The position numbers and the translations under genes are program-made. Below the pieces are notes generated by a model. The model saw only the letters and a program-made list of their open reading frames with translations, ran no database searches and was not told the origin of the DNA. Positions 1-10,237 of a stretch of DNA of 64,000 nucleotides are shown here, piece after piece (position 1 is the first letter of the stretch; every line of letters starts with the position of its first letter). The DNA lies in the NCBI GenBank assembly GCA_018136815.1, contig CM030933.1:4268341-4332340 (forward strand), written 5' to 3'. Origin of the DNA: Isochrysis galbana (taxonomy: Eukaryota; Haptophyta; Isochrysidales; Isochrysidaceae).

Positions 1-343
1 TGAGCTGGCCTCCAGGAGCCTCCAGGGGCCGCCAGAGAGCAGCTGCAGGCCTGCCGCAGGCGCGCCATCGCGCGTGCCGCAGGGGAGAGGAGAGAGAGCG
101 CGGAGAAGGGGGTGGGCGGAGCGAGAGCTCCGCTCACCCCATCGCTCCTCGTCGTTCAACCAGACAGCGAACAACTACACATACTCAAAATATGTCTATG
201 GGACCAAAGGCTTTCCGTGTCACAACGCGGACAGTGCATTGCCCAGGCGCAGCTGTGGTATGCGCGCGTCTTCAACTCCACGTTCGTCCTGCCCACGGAA
301 GTGTAACTCACTGTCCCATCTTTTCTGTCGCTTTTACTAAACA
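1..343. other. Edge region without an assignable gene
   Basis: Purine-rich GC DNA runs to about position 110, then composition becomes more balanced. On the + strand one frame is open to a stop at 304-306, only 38 bp before the ATG at 344, and ends with residues ARVFNSTFVLPTEV. Another frame reads FNQTANNYTYSKYVYG near 150-200. These could be the 3' end of a gene that starts outside the window and lies tightly packed against the gene at 344. No family is recognised. Confidence 0.3.
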
Positions 344-796
344 ATGGGCAACACCGCCGGGCGAATCGACAATCACGGCTTCGGAATCGGAAAGTATGAC
401 GTCGACACACAAGACCCCAAGAATGCACATGTTAAAGCGGGATGCAAAATGACCATCTTCTCCGAAGCCGGCTTCAAAGGCGAACACAAAACCATCAACG
501 GCCCGTCGATGCTCAGCTCAGAAGACGTGCGGTGGGAGGTTGTCGACCTAAAGGCTATCGGATGGACTCAGCCAGTGCGCTCCCTAGAAATAGAGTGTCA
601 TCCGGACTCGGCAGCGGCCAAACGAAAAAGCGAATTTCAAGCTGAAGTAACCAAAATGTTCGCAAAGGGAGCCGCATTTTTGCTAGGAACCATCGTGCTC
701 GCAGTACTTGTCATCATTCTCTTGTGGAAATTACTCAACAAACGGTCCACCGAAAAAAATCCAAAGGGATACGACACCGCGCCACAGGCTAAATAA
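344..796 (+). CDS. Small membrane protein with beta/gamma-crystallin-like segment
   Basis: An intronless 150-residue ORF starts at the first ATG. The N-terminus MGNTAG fits an N-myristoylation signal (MGxxx-S/T/A/G). Residues about 33-85 contain CKMTIFSEAGFKGEHK, the 'F...FxG' pattern of beta/gamma-crystallin Greek-key motifs. Residues about 105-130 form one strongly hydrophobic helix (FLLGTIVLAVLVIILLWKLL), followed by a short basic tail. An AATAAA-type signal sits immediately after the stop (about 793). The coding region is visibly less GC-rich than the neighbouring genes, has no intron and is tightly spaced from the preceding open frame. That suggests an acquired gene, possibly from an algal large DNA virus or Polinton-like element. 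No exact family can be named. Confidence 0.6.
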   Translation: MGNTAGRIDNHGFGIGKYDVDTQDPKNAHVKAGCKMTIFSEAGFKGEHKTINGPSMLSSEDVRWEVVDLKAIGWTQPVRSLEIECHPDSAAAKRKSEFQAEVTKMFAKGAAFLLGTIVLAVLVIILLWKLLNKRSTEKNPKGYDTAPQAK

Positions 797-1125
797 AAAG
801 AGCACTTAAACAATCCAGACGGGGAGTGTTCATGTTAATCACCACAAACTCAATCCGTTTGTACCTTAATAAGGGGGTCCTTTAAGTAAAACTTATACCG
901 TCCACATGGGGGGCACTTGCGAAAAAAACAACCAAACCTGAGGTTGCACCCTTTTCCCAATAGCTCTCGGGGGATTTTCTCGGTCCCCCGGTAGCTCTCG
1001 GTGGGGCTGTTGGCGATCGGGAGAAAATTTCCCCCCGATAGCTCCCGGGGCCCCCCGAGAGCTCCTGGGGGGCGTTGGCTCCTGGGGGGTAACATATACA
1101 TGCACGTAAATATTAGCAGTAGTGA
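797..1125. other. AT-rich intergenic DNA, then GC palindromic repeats
   Basis: About 160 bp of AT-rich sequence is followed at 960-1090 by several imperfect copies of an AGCTCTCGGGGG/CCCCCGAGAGCT motif. They are arranged as direct and inverted units that could fold into strong hairpins. No coding potential is seen. The region separates two convergent genes and may help to terminate transcription from both sides. Confidence 0.4.
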
Positions 1126-2672
1126 TTATTTTTTCTTTATTAGCCCAAAGGAGAGCTTAGGCCGTTTCGTGCCCGACGCGTCGCTACTACCGTGGCTGCG
1201 GTTCAGAACACGATCAAGTTCGGCAGCCTCTTCCGCCTTCTTCTTTTGCTCCTCTCGTTCGGATTCAAGGCGCGCTTGCAGCTCGAGGAACTTTTTCTCA
1301 GACAAAGCACGCTGCACTTCAATCGCTTTTGCTGCCTTTACTGCCTCGGCTGCCAAAGCCTCCCGCTGTGTCGCAAGCTTCCTCTCAGCCTCGGCTTGAC
1401 GCTCGCGCTCCTTCGTTCTAGCAGCCTGGCGAGCTTGTGCCACTGCGGCAGCTACCTCTGCGGGAAGAGACTCTTCCATGAGCCTACGAGCCTAAGAAGA
1501 GCCAAAAAAATTGAAGGAGGATGGATCAAGAAAAGCCCCGCCTATTCTACAGGTCTTTCGATATGATGTGCCCATGGGTGCAATTGCAGGGCGTGGCAAA
1601 GTCTGGCTTGACTTGCATGACCGGGACAGTGCACGAACACTGCAGGTGAGTAATCTGGCTCTGGTATAGTGGATCTGCGGGTTGCCAACACCTCTGCAAT
1701 CTCGGGGGCCATCGCCACCTCAGCTTCTATTGCACGGCGTTGTGCCTCTGCTTCGATGGCCCGCTCAAGCTCTTCTTTCACCGCTGACTCGAACATCTCC
1801 TCCTCCATCACGCGCATAGTTTCCTTTCGCCAAAGCTCGGTTGCCTCCGCCTCGGCCGCACGTCTTGCTGCCGCTTCTTTGTCCCTCTGCACCCACTGTT
1901 CCGATGGATCCACCTCGAGCTGTGCGTCACCACCAGGTCTGCTAGGAGGCACAGGAGTGACCAGGTTGTCAAGGGAATCGTGCTGAGTATGGGTAGAAGT
2001 CGGAGCCGCTCGGCATAGATCCTTGCGCTCGTCTGCGGCTGAATACCCTTTCGCCTTCTCTGTGTTGTCATCACAATGGAACAGTGGAGGTGCCTTAGGT
2101 GGTAAGATGATGATCCCCTCCTCTGCTGCCTCGTTGCTCTGGCTCATTTCGGAGCTCCCACTCGAACTTTCGCTGCACGAGCGTGCAGCACGGGCTGATT
2201 CACGCCCTCCATCACGGTTGCATGCCTTCGACAAGTCGTGACGCTCTCTACTCCGGCTGTGCCGCGGCCGCCGCCGCTCGTCGCCTCTGGTCTCAAAATG
2301 ATGCATCCGCTCCATCTTCTCATGTGGTTGTCTTCTCTCCCTCTCCCAGCCCCTTTCCCTGTCTTTTCGCCAGTCTTTCTCCTTGTCTCGCATTCTATCT
2401 ATCTCGCCATCTCTCCCCCAGTCTCTATGAGTGGCTCTCCCCCTCCTCTCTCTCTCCCTCCGCCTCTCTCCCTCCCTCCGCCTCTCTCTCTCCTCCTCGC
2501 TGGAGCTGCTGCTTTCACTGCGGCTCGGTTTGCGGCGGCCTCTCGAGCGGCTGCGACGCCGGCAGCGGCTGTCACGCCGCCGTCCGCGCTCCAAACTCCG
2601 GTTACGCAAGCCCGTGCCGTCTCGCCGCGCCGAGCAGCGCTCCCGCCCACCACCACACCGCCACGCCTCCAT
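1126..2672 (-). CDS. ARGLU1: ARGLU1-like arginine/serine- and glutamate-rich protein
   Basis: Two exons on the minus strand, 2672-1641 and 1491-1126, give 465 residues. The 149-bp intron (1640-1492) has GT-AG ends and phase 0. The N-terminal half is an RS/RE/RD-rich low-complexity region. The second half is a long charged coiled coil with WVQRDKEAAARR, ARRLMEESL and ERERQAEAERKL, and it ends in KRPKLSFGLIKKK. Animal ARGLU1 has the same order and the near-identical C-terminal signature RPKLSFSL. ARGLU1 proteins act in the nucleus in alternative splicing and with Mediator/nuclear receptors; a splicing role is expected here. The start is the ATG at 2672, preceded on the sense strand by a pyrimidine-rich leader. 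Family assignment is firm; the exact N-terminus is less sure. Confidence 0.85.
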
Positions 2673-4197
2673 CGCTTTCTCAGGAGGAGAGGAGAAGAGG
2701 GATAAATCGTTGTACTGAGTACTTCTTTTAGATACAAGAGAAAAGGGAGAGAGGAGGGAGGGACAGGTTCTGTTGCTTGGTCGGAGACAGAGAAGAAACA
2801 GAGAAAAGAGAGGAGACGTAGCAGACGACAGGAGTCGCGTGACATAGGAGTATACTCTACTCTACTCCTATACTCCTCTGGAGTGGTACTCCTATGGAGA
2901 AGATGTGTGCTTGCTTCACTTTTTTGTGAGAGAGCACTGAAGAAAGAGGAAGAGAGAAGAGAGAGAGAGAGTAGTGCAAAAAAAGTACTCCCTCTGCGTA
3001 TACTACTTGCTACTCTAGAGTAAAGTAGTCTACCTCCGTTTCAAAACTGAAACCTTTGGCTGTCGGTTGGCCCAGGGAGAGCTATAGTGAAGACTTTTAA
3101 TTCTATGAGATAGCGGATACAATGGGGCGTTGTCCTGTGGCGGAAGATCGATAAGATCGATCTCAGATCATTATGGAAGACCGGCATTCGTGATCTTGTC
3201 CAAGAGCCAAGAGGTCAATAGTGAAAAGTGCGCGTATCGCCGGTGGCGGGAGAGCGTTCCGCGAATCGGCTTCTTTGTGCTTGGGATTGATTGAGATGCC
3301 GAGGCTGAAAGTGGTGGAGCGTGTGGAGCCACCTCAGCATGGCAAGTGGCAGCAAGTGGCAAGCGCAAGCGCCCCGGAGGCCGGAGGTCACGTTCCGTCG
3401 AATATGGAATATGGGACAGACTCAGTTGAGCTATCAAATGTTCATGGTTAATTTATAGTCGTCATAGATAGTAGCTACAATAACAATAAAATTTTATGGC
3501 ATTTTAACATTAAATTTTCATGTGTCATGTGGCAGTTCAAATTAACGACATTAAAAGGGGGTAAAGCCACTGCTCAAACTCAAACACCGGACACCAATGC
3601 CAGTGCAGCGCTTCTCCTTCTTTGTCATCCTTTCTCCATCCATCCTGGGCGACTACCTCCTTCACTCCGTCACGCGTGATAAGTGATAAGACGTAATAAG
3701 ACGGCCTCCTTGTCCTGAATCCAGAGTTGAGCAGCTAACCGCCGCAGCACTTCCACCATGGGGCCTCTCCAACGCTCGCCTTGCTGGCCATGGGTGCCGC
3801 CCAGAGGCCTCTGTCCTCTGTATGCCTTGCGACCAGAGATGGGGGGGGGGCTACAAGAGAGATGTGCTAGATAAAAATTAAGAAGTTAAAGTTTAGGCAT
3901 GCGGCATGCATGTAGCGGTATCCCATGATTCATAAGTCACCAGCTTCGATGTGAGCGATACGCACCTAACTAACACATACACAGAACACCTTGCGATGAT
4001 TTCTCAACGGCCTCCACCGTGCACCAGAAATTGACTAGAGGAGACTTGCGATCTCGGTGAACATATATGCACGCACGACTTACACATATGGGGCGGGACG
4101 CCGTCTTTTCACAACAAATTTCTTGATAATGGTGCCGGCCGCCGTCTTAGGACTTCCGAAGTCCGGCCGTAGTAGGATGCCCGCATTGCACCGCGCA
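2673..4197. other. Intergenic region, low-complexity GA then AT-rich
   Basis: Positions 2690-3000 hold GAGA repeats and several copies of a TACTC(C/T) motif (about 2850-3010). The rest is moderately AT-rich with a short poly-G run at 3840. Small open frames such as 3221-3451 (+) have neither convincing composition nor recognisable motifs. I see no supportable gene. Confidence 0.5.
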
Positions 4198-7100
4198 CTA
4201 CAAGTCCTGGGTCGCCGGCGCAAGGGGTTCAGTATTGCCACTCCCATAGCATTGGGTATCGGACCTAGTTGGTTTGGAGGCCATCGAAACCATCGGAGAA
4301 GATACTCCGTCCTCCGTGCAACGATATGGTGCATCATTGTGATAAGGTGCCTCATTGCACGCTCTCAGAGAAAATCTTTCCATGATAGCACCGACGAAAG
4401 TGCGCGTCCTATGCTGGTCTGCCAACTCGTGAGAAGGAATGCTATGCGATTGAGAGATGAAGGTGACGTACAAGGAAGGCGCGATGGTCGAGAGGGGCGA
4501 GGGATCCTCGGCGTAGCAGACATAGCTGAGAATAGGGGGGGGCGGGGAAGGGAGTTGCAGTGTAAGTATGTGGCGACGTGACGACAACTTGTAAAGGCGC
4601 ACCGGGGTGGTTCACGAATGAAGTCGACCGCCGATGGCAGTCGATTTCGCTCGGTCGCCTCGTGAGGGATGTGTATGATGGCACACTCGCCTCTACCGAT
4701 TTGTGTGCATCGACAGGGCATCAGCCGACCCCCCGCCACGTACGCAGCTCATCCTCACACATGATGCCATGGCTAGATCGTGGTCGGCGGCGTGTGCCGG
4801 GGAATCACTCACAGCGCGGCGACCCCCGCATTCACAGCCGAGGAGACGATGGACAAGGAAGCATAGCCTATGGCGAACCCGGCAACTTGCGCTTGCCACC
4901 AGAGCGCTGATCCGGAGCCAGAAGTGGTTCGGCCCCACAACCCAGCGAAAGAAGCACAGCAAAGCCCGCCCACTGCACAACCGAGCGAGAGAGCCGATTG
5001 CACAATCTCTCGTTGCATGAGTACCTTTGGACAAGGGCAGTGTCATAAGTTTGGAGGGTTGGATCAGGGTGGCTCCCTTCACACAAGTGTTCCGTCATTT
5101 GTGTCCACTCTCCGTGTCATGATGGTGCAGTCCTTCACATGGCGGCGCCATGGAGAGTAGAAACGCAAACAGCGGTGAAATGTTGCGCGGCGCGGGCTAA
5201 ATATGAGCAGGAGTCAGAGCACCACGATGTGCACGCATGGTGAGCTCATGAGGCTAGCAAGCCTCAAGCAAATGAGCGCCTTATTTAGCCGTGCGATGCA
5301 TACCTCAACTCCCGAATGATGAACAAGGAGCGTCCAAGTGTCCCGCGAGGCACACGTGAAGGACTTGCCGTGGAGCGCCACCTGTCGAATGGTGGGAAAG
5401 CGGGATTGGCAGCCATGGCAAGTAGGCAAGGCCGTGCCATCAGCGCAGAGCCACGAGATGCCGTCATCCGCCGCAAGCTCCCGTCCATGAAGTACCTGTG
5501 TGTACGCATACTCGTTGCAAAAGCGGAAAAGGACGTCTACAAACCCCAAAAGGCAGAGCCCGGCCGAGCGTACTACACGCGGGCAGGGCAACCGCTTGGA
5601 CATCATATACGCCATGGACCGGATCGCCTGAGGCAAGGGGAATCGCGATCGAGAATGGACTGAAGAACGACTTTGCTACAAGAGACGCACACAGTGATAA
5701 TGAACGCACCTGTAGTGTGGACGCGAGTAGCGCGCCAAGACACAGCGATCCAAACGAAGTTGTGCATGCTCGGCGCAAAGAGCAAGCTGTTGGACGTGGT
5801 GGGACGTTGGGAGACAGAAAATACCACGACCCGATAGTTCCTGCGTGAGTTTTTTCCATTGGACATGGCGTGCGTAAGAAGCAGTACCCGCGAGCAGTGG
5901 TCCAAAAGATGCAACAGCGTCGCACTGCCCAGTGAGAAGCTGTGGCCATCGCACGCACGCCCTCCGCCGTTTGAAGGCCTCGCCTCAATGGCAACGGACC
6001 TGCTATCGTCGTATGCACCACTGCCTTGATAGTCTGCAGCGTCCAGAAGAAGGAAAGGACGAGTAATGCAATGGATGCGCCCTGGTTAGAAAGTTGCAAA
6101 GTCGAGGCGAGCGCCGATGACCAGAGCAGCAGCCATAGAACGCCGAGGATCGCACCAATGGCTGCGACCAACAAAGTCGCAGGGAACGCACGCAAAACAA
6201 GTGCAACGGTGGAGACGAGAAGGGCACTGAAGTCGAGGGTCCGCTTGTTCAGTAGAATGGTCGCAATGCATACTACGCAGAAAGCCAGTGAGAGCAGCCC
6301 GAGCGTGATGCCAGCGGCACCTCCATTAGCCAACAACCACACAGCGTTGCCTAGAGCTAGCATTGTGCCCGCTGATGCGCCCAGGAAAATGATGACTCGC
6401 GCGCCCGTCTGGATGATGGCCAACCAAATAAGAGCAAGGACGGCTGACGAGGTTGATGCAACGGCTAGAGTCGTCATCGTTTCCGCGCTGGCCGTTGCCA
6501 AAGAAATGGCCGGCTTGCTGGGCGACGCCGGCGCTGATGGTGGGCTGGACAAGGCTGCGACTCGCGTGCCATTCACAATCGCGATTGCCAGGACGCCCAC
6601 GAGATGCAAGACGAAGAGTAGGGCAAATGTGACGTCACGATATGCATCTGCCAGGGGACACAGAGATGGGTGTTCAGGAGGGTCTACTGAACGAGGCCAG
6701 GATGCGCGCCCGCTGTCCGTCGCATGAACACGTTTTATGAACAATCAGAGCTCCAAACTAGCGGCTTGCAGATAATTCCATTCTTCCGTCCTAAACGCGC
6801 CGCAGCCAAGGCGATGGGAAGGGCCAGCTTGCTCTTCAGCGTCCCGCGATGGGTGGGGCGGAGATTGGTAGGTAGGTGCTCGAGGGTGGAGGGGGAAAGG
6901 GGGGGGAAGTAGGTAAAGTGAGTTGCGGGCGAGATCCGGATGGACCATTGAAGAGAGGGGATTGAGGGGGAGGGGGAGCAGGGTAAGAGAGGGGGGAGAG
7001 GGGGGAGAGAGGAACAGACTTGGGTGGGTGGGGTGAGAAAGAGGAAGCGGAAGCGGAAGAGAAGGTGGGTGTGTGGGAGGGGAAGCGAAAGGCGGAGACT

Positions 7101-7417
7101 GTGATGGAGAGGAGGAAGGATGGCTGGTGGGATGGGCAAAGGAGAGGGCAAAAGGGAGAAGAGGGAGGGGGAGAGGGTGGGAGGCTGTGTGGGAGGGTGG
7201 GCGAGAGTGAGCGAGCGAGCGAACGAGCGAGCGAGAGGGCGGGGAGAAGAGAAGAAGCAGCGCGGGAAGGGGTGGTGGGCGGAGGGAGCGAGTGCGTGGG
7301 AAAGAGGGAGCGGGGGCAACAGATCGGGAGGCGCGAGGGAAGTGGAGAGAGGGGTGTCGGACCTGTGCGGCTGAGCCGTCCATCGCTCTGCAGCATCGGC
7401 TCCGCTGTCGTGGCCAT
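4198..7417 (-). CDS. SLC44/CTL (choline transporter-like, PNS1-type) membrane protein
   Basis: Seven exons on the minus strand: 7417-7363, 6686-6000, 5840-5710, 5675-5496, 5381-5304, 5024-4813 and 4525-4198. All junctions are GT-AG and phase-consistent, giving about 556 residues. CTL/SLC44 landmarks appear in order: YRDVTFALLFVLHLVG (TM1), FFWTLQTIKAVVHTTIAGT followed by IGSWYF, TTSFGSLCLGALLA, RFCNEYAYTQVALHG, SRDTWTLLVHHSGV, IGYASLSIVSSAVNAGV and the family motif YVCYAEDP. Members are multi-spanning transporters of choline or choline-like solutes. The tail after YAEDP (about 105 residues) is longer than usual and hydrophilic. Intron 3 is only 34 nt. Exon 1 (MATTAEPMLQSDGRLSRT) is supported only by phase and splice sites, and intron 1 is a GA/CT microsatellite. 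Confidence 0.82.
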
Positions 7418-7789
7418 CTCAGCCAGGCTTCCTCCTCCTCCTCTCTCTCCCTCCCTCCCCCCCTCTCTCTTTCTCTCCGCCGCCAGCTCCCGAGCTTCCA
7501 CGCCTGCCCTGAGGGAAGCAACCAGACCCTCCCTCGCTCCCTGGACCGGCCAGCCAGCCGCTCGCCCTCTCGCTCTCTCTCTCTCCCCTCTCTCCTCTCT
7601 CTTCTCTCCTCTTCTCTCCCTCTCCCTCCCCCTCCCCCCCCCCCCTAAAGTACTTGTGTGGTCGATCCCCCCCCCCCCCCCCCCTCTCTCCCCCAGAGAC
7701 CTTCTTCCTCTCCTCTATTCATCTGTACCCTCATGGGTTTATATATGTGTATGAACGTCCATGTCGGTCGTGTGCGGGTGGGGTGGGGT

Positions 7790-7823
<34 letters not shown>

Positions 7824-8340
7824 GGTCCCGGGGTGTGTGTGTCTGGTGCACGCCGTGTGGGACGTCCGCCTTGTACCGTATACTTTACATATCGCCTTAT
7901 TACTCTACTGGGTGTCGTCCTCCCCTCCGCACCAAAGAAGAAGAGTACTCTTGGTAGTAGGTAAACCACAGACAAACTACATGTATTCACACTTGAGCTA
8001 CCCTGACTAGATAAGCCCGGAATGGATGTGTTTGCCATGTCGTAGGGATAGTCTTATCTCTACTCGCACACGCACAGCTAGATATGGGACGGGAGGGTGG
8101 GAGAGCGAGAACCGGGCGCGCTCAGCAGTTGAGCGGTAGTGAAGCGCGGTGACTACTAAACCGAGCATTCACACTTGAGCTACCCTGACTAGTGACTAGC
8201 TAAGCCCGGAATGGGGAATGGACGTGTTTGCCGCTCGCACCCTGAAGCAGCTCGACTGCGACCGGCCTTAGAGGCTATCTCGAATTTGATATCCATGGTC
8301 GAGAAGCCAGCTGAGAAGGGCGAATGCTGCCTGCTAACTG
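7418..8340. repeat. Pyrimidine/purine microsatellites, G33 tract and a local duplication
   Basis: Positions 7430-7690 are almost pure CT on the + strand. Positions 7790-7822 are an uninterrupted run of 33 G. A segment beginning CACTTGAGCTACCCTGACTA occurs at about 7992-8040 and again at about 8170-8235 with small insertions, a local direct duplication. No gene is seen. Runs of this length are prone to assembly error. Confidence 0.75.
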
Positions 8341-8778
8341 CCTAAGAAGGCCCTACCGTAGGGTCAATGTAATGTTAAACTCTGGTGGAGGTGCTAGGCG
8401 CCCATCCTCCGAGCCAATCCCCTCATCCCCTCGAATACGGGGCACCTTGATCGCTTCCGCCGCTGAGGATGCGCCTGATCTGATGGAGTGTCCTAAGTAG
8501 GCGAATCCGGGCGGCGCTACGATGCTCGAATGCTGAAGCCCACGAGCTACCCAAGCAGACATGGTGGCTGTCGTGGGAGGGGGCTCTCCCGGGAGTTGGA
8601 AGAGGAACGGCTGAGGGTCGCCGAGCGCCCGCTTACATGCGAGGAACCGGTGAGCCAGCCGGACCACGTCCGGAACTGCCGACGGCACGCCGTGAGATGG
8701 AGGCGGGTCGATGGGAATGCGGACGATGCGCCTTGACGCTACGTGTTTACGTTGCTTCTCGGTAAGCCGCAGCCACAT
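8341..8778 (-). pseudogene. Tyrosine recombinase (DIRS/Crypton-like) C-terminal relic
   Basis: The minus strand encodes the C-terminal catalytic part of a tyrosine recombinase: QLPGEPPPTTATMSAWVARGL, then the box YLGHSIRSGASSA carrying the H-x-x-R catalytic pair. Further on, but in a shifted frame, come WLGGWAPSTSTRV, a TAA stop, and HYIDPTVG, where Y would be the nucleophile. The frameshift (between about 8395 and 8440) and the in-frame stop show that it is dead. Such recombinases occur in DIRS-like retroelements and Cryptons. No reverse transcriptase is recognisable beside it, so the parent element class is open. Confidence 0.72.
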
Positions 8779-10237
8779 GTAGTTTTTTGATCGATGCCAA
8801 AGTCATTGGTGGCGAGAAGTGTCGTGGAGTCCTGGCGCCCCATGAAGAGGAAGGCAAGACTGATGGCGAAGGCAGTTCAGAGGCGCGTGGCCTCCAAGAA
8901 GGGGTCGGAAAGGCGGGGTTCTTGGAGCGCCGTGAGGAGGACTGTGAGGATCGCTGACGCCGGAAGTGGAATACGAGAGTGTTTTCTTTTCATAAACACC
9001 CTTGTCTCCATACTCTCACCGACGAGAATTTCGTTGTAGTGTCGAAAAGTCGCAAGGCACCGCCATAAGAACGACCATAAGATTCATCGTAACATCACCG
9101 TAAGATTAAGGTAATGTGTTCACGACTGTAGATATTAAAAGTCAACAATAGGCAATAGGGTCTGTGAATGTTGTTGTATAAATGACCATGGACATTTGAT
9201 GGCTGCATTCCATTGATGTCCCATAATTGACGGAACGACACCTTACGGTGGAACAACTTAGGGCCACGACAGGCCAGGGCGGGCGAATGGGGCGAGCCTG
9301 TGAGTGAGAGAGTGGGTCAGTAGGGCAGTGTGCTCCTGGCAAGCCATCAGGCATGCCAGGGGCCAAGGGCCAAAGGGATGGGTGGTTCCTCCCCCATGGC
9401 AGGGGAGGAGTGGAGAGGGGGGGGGGCTCGTGCCCCCCCATGGGTCAACCAAGTATAAACTTCGTTGGTTCGTGCTCTTAGATAGAACGCCGTGGCTCCA
9501 CCTCGAGAAAGACAGGGGGGCGAGGAAGGGGATGGCGGTGCTAGGGCCTGCATCCTGCATGCATCTGCACCTGCCATGAGGCATGTCAAGGCAGGGTGGG
9601 TGGCGGAACGACAGCAGGAACGTAGACGGGAGTGCGAGTGACCGGGATCGATGCACGAGACGCGGGCTCTCCAGTTCCCTGGCACGTCCTTTGATGAGAT
9701 AGAGCGCATTTCTCCACTTACTTACTACACAGGCCATTAAGTTGTTCCAAGTAAGGAAGCTCGTTCTTTCCTTGCATTGCCTTGTGAACCAATGCCCACT
9801 AAAATGATAGTATGTCAAGCGCAGTCGCGAGGTATCGTCGTCGTATTTGTGCAAGAAGATTCAAGTAGAGAGAAGAGTGGAGACGTGGCCATAGTAGCCG
9901 CTAGTACCCGCATGGTAGTCACGATCCGGTGAGAATGTGTTGCGCCATTTTGGCTTTCAGAGCACAGCCAAGCACGTGAGATAATGCCCTTGGAGACGCT
10001 TTGAATGGCGTCGACTCTGAAGTTCTAGCATGGCCCCTTGCGTTGTTGTTTTGAGGCCATGGTTTAGCAGCATTGAGAAGAGATGAGTTGAGCTTGCAGG
10101 CGGCTCGTCGTCGCCGGGGCAGCCCCGGATACGACACTGTCCTCGTATTTGGCGCATCGCTAGCCTTCAGCTCTGTATAGACGAGGAAATGTCTCATAAG
10201 ACGTTCGATCGTACAGTAGGTTGCACATGACGTGGAT
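8779..10237. other. Intergenic region with dispersed repeat
   Basis: No convincing gene is present. The dispersed repeat at 9255-9475 is listed separately. A TIR-like end similar to that of the element at 41287 (GGTGGAACAACTTAGG) occurs at 9247-9262, and a related reverse-oriented end is near 9736-9750. Open frames here lack motifs and composition support. Confidence 0.45.
9255..9475 (+). repeat. Dispersed repeat family A, copy 1
   Basis: Begins GGCCACGACAGGCCAGGGCGGGCGA... and ends at a near-palindrome around AAGTATAAACTT. A close copy lies at 54087-54290 in the same orientation (including TGTGCTCCTGGC, CCATCAGGC and CCCCCATGGCAGGGGAGGA). A shorter inverted copy is at about 28440-28556, and a more distant relative at about 15165-15320. 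No coding capacity. Probably a non-autonomous mobile element. Confidence 0.7.

Noticed and set aside
4057-4581. Plus-strand ORF of 174 codons
   Set aside because: Overlaps the last SLC44 exon (YVCYAEDP) on the other strand and has no recognisable feature.
6026-6727. Plus-strand ORF of 233 codons
   Set aside because: Antisense to the main SLC44 exon, Ala/Arg-rich without motifs.
6745-7521. Long minus-strand open frames rich in Ser/Pro/Leu
   Set aside because: All three frames are open because the DNA is a CT microsatellite, and the segment fits as intron 1 of the SLC44-like gene.
8110-8165. tRNA-like stretch (GCTCAGCAGTTGAGCGGTAG)
   Set aside because: No B box, no T arm and no acceptor pairing could be found.
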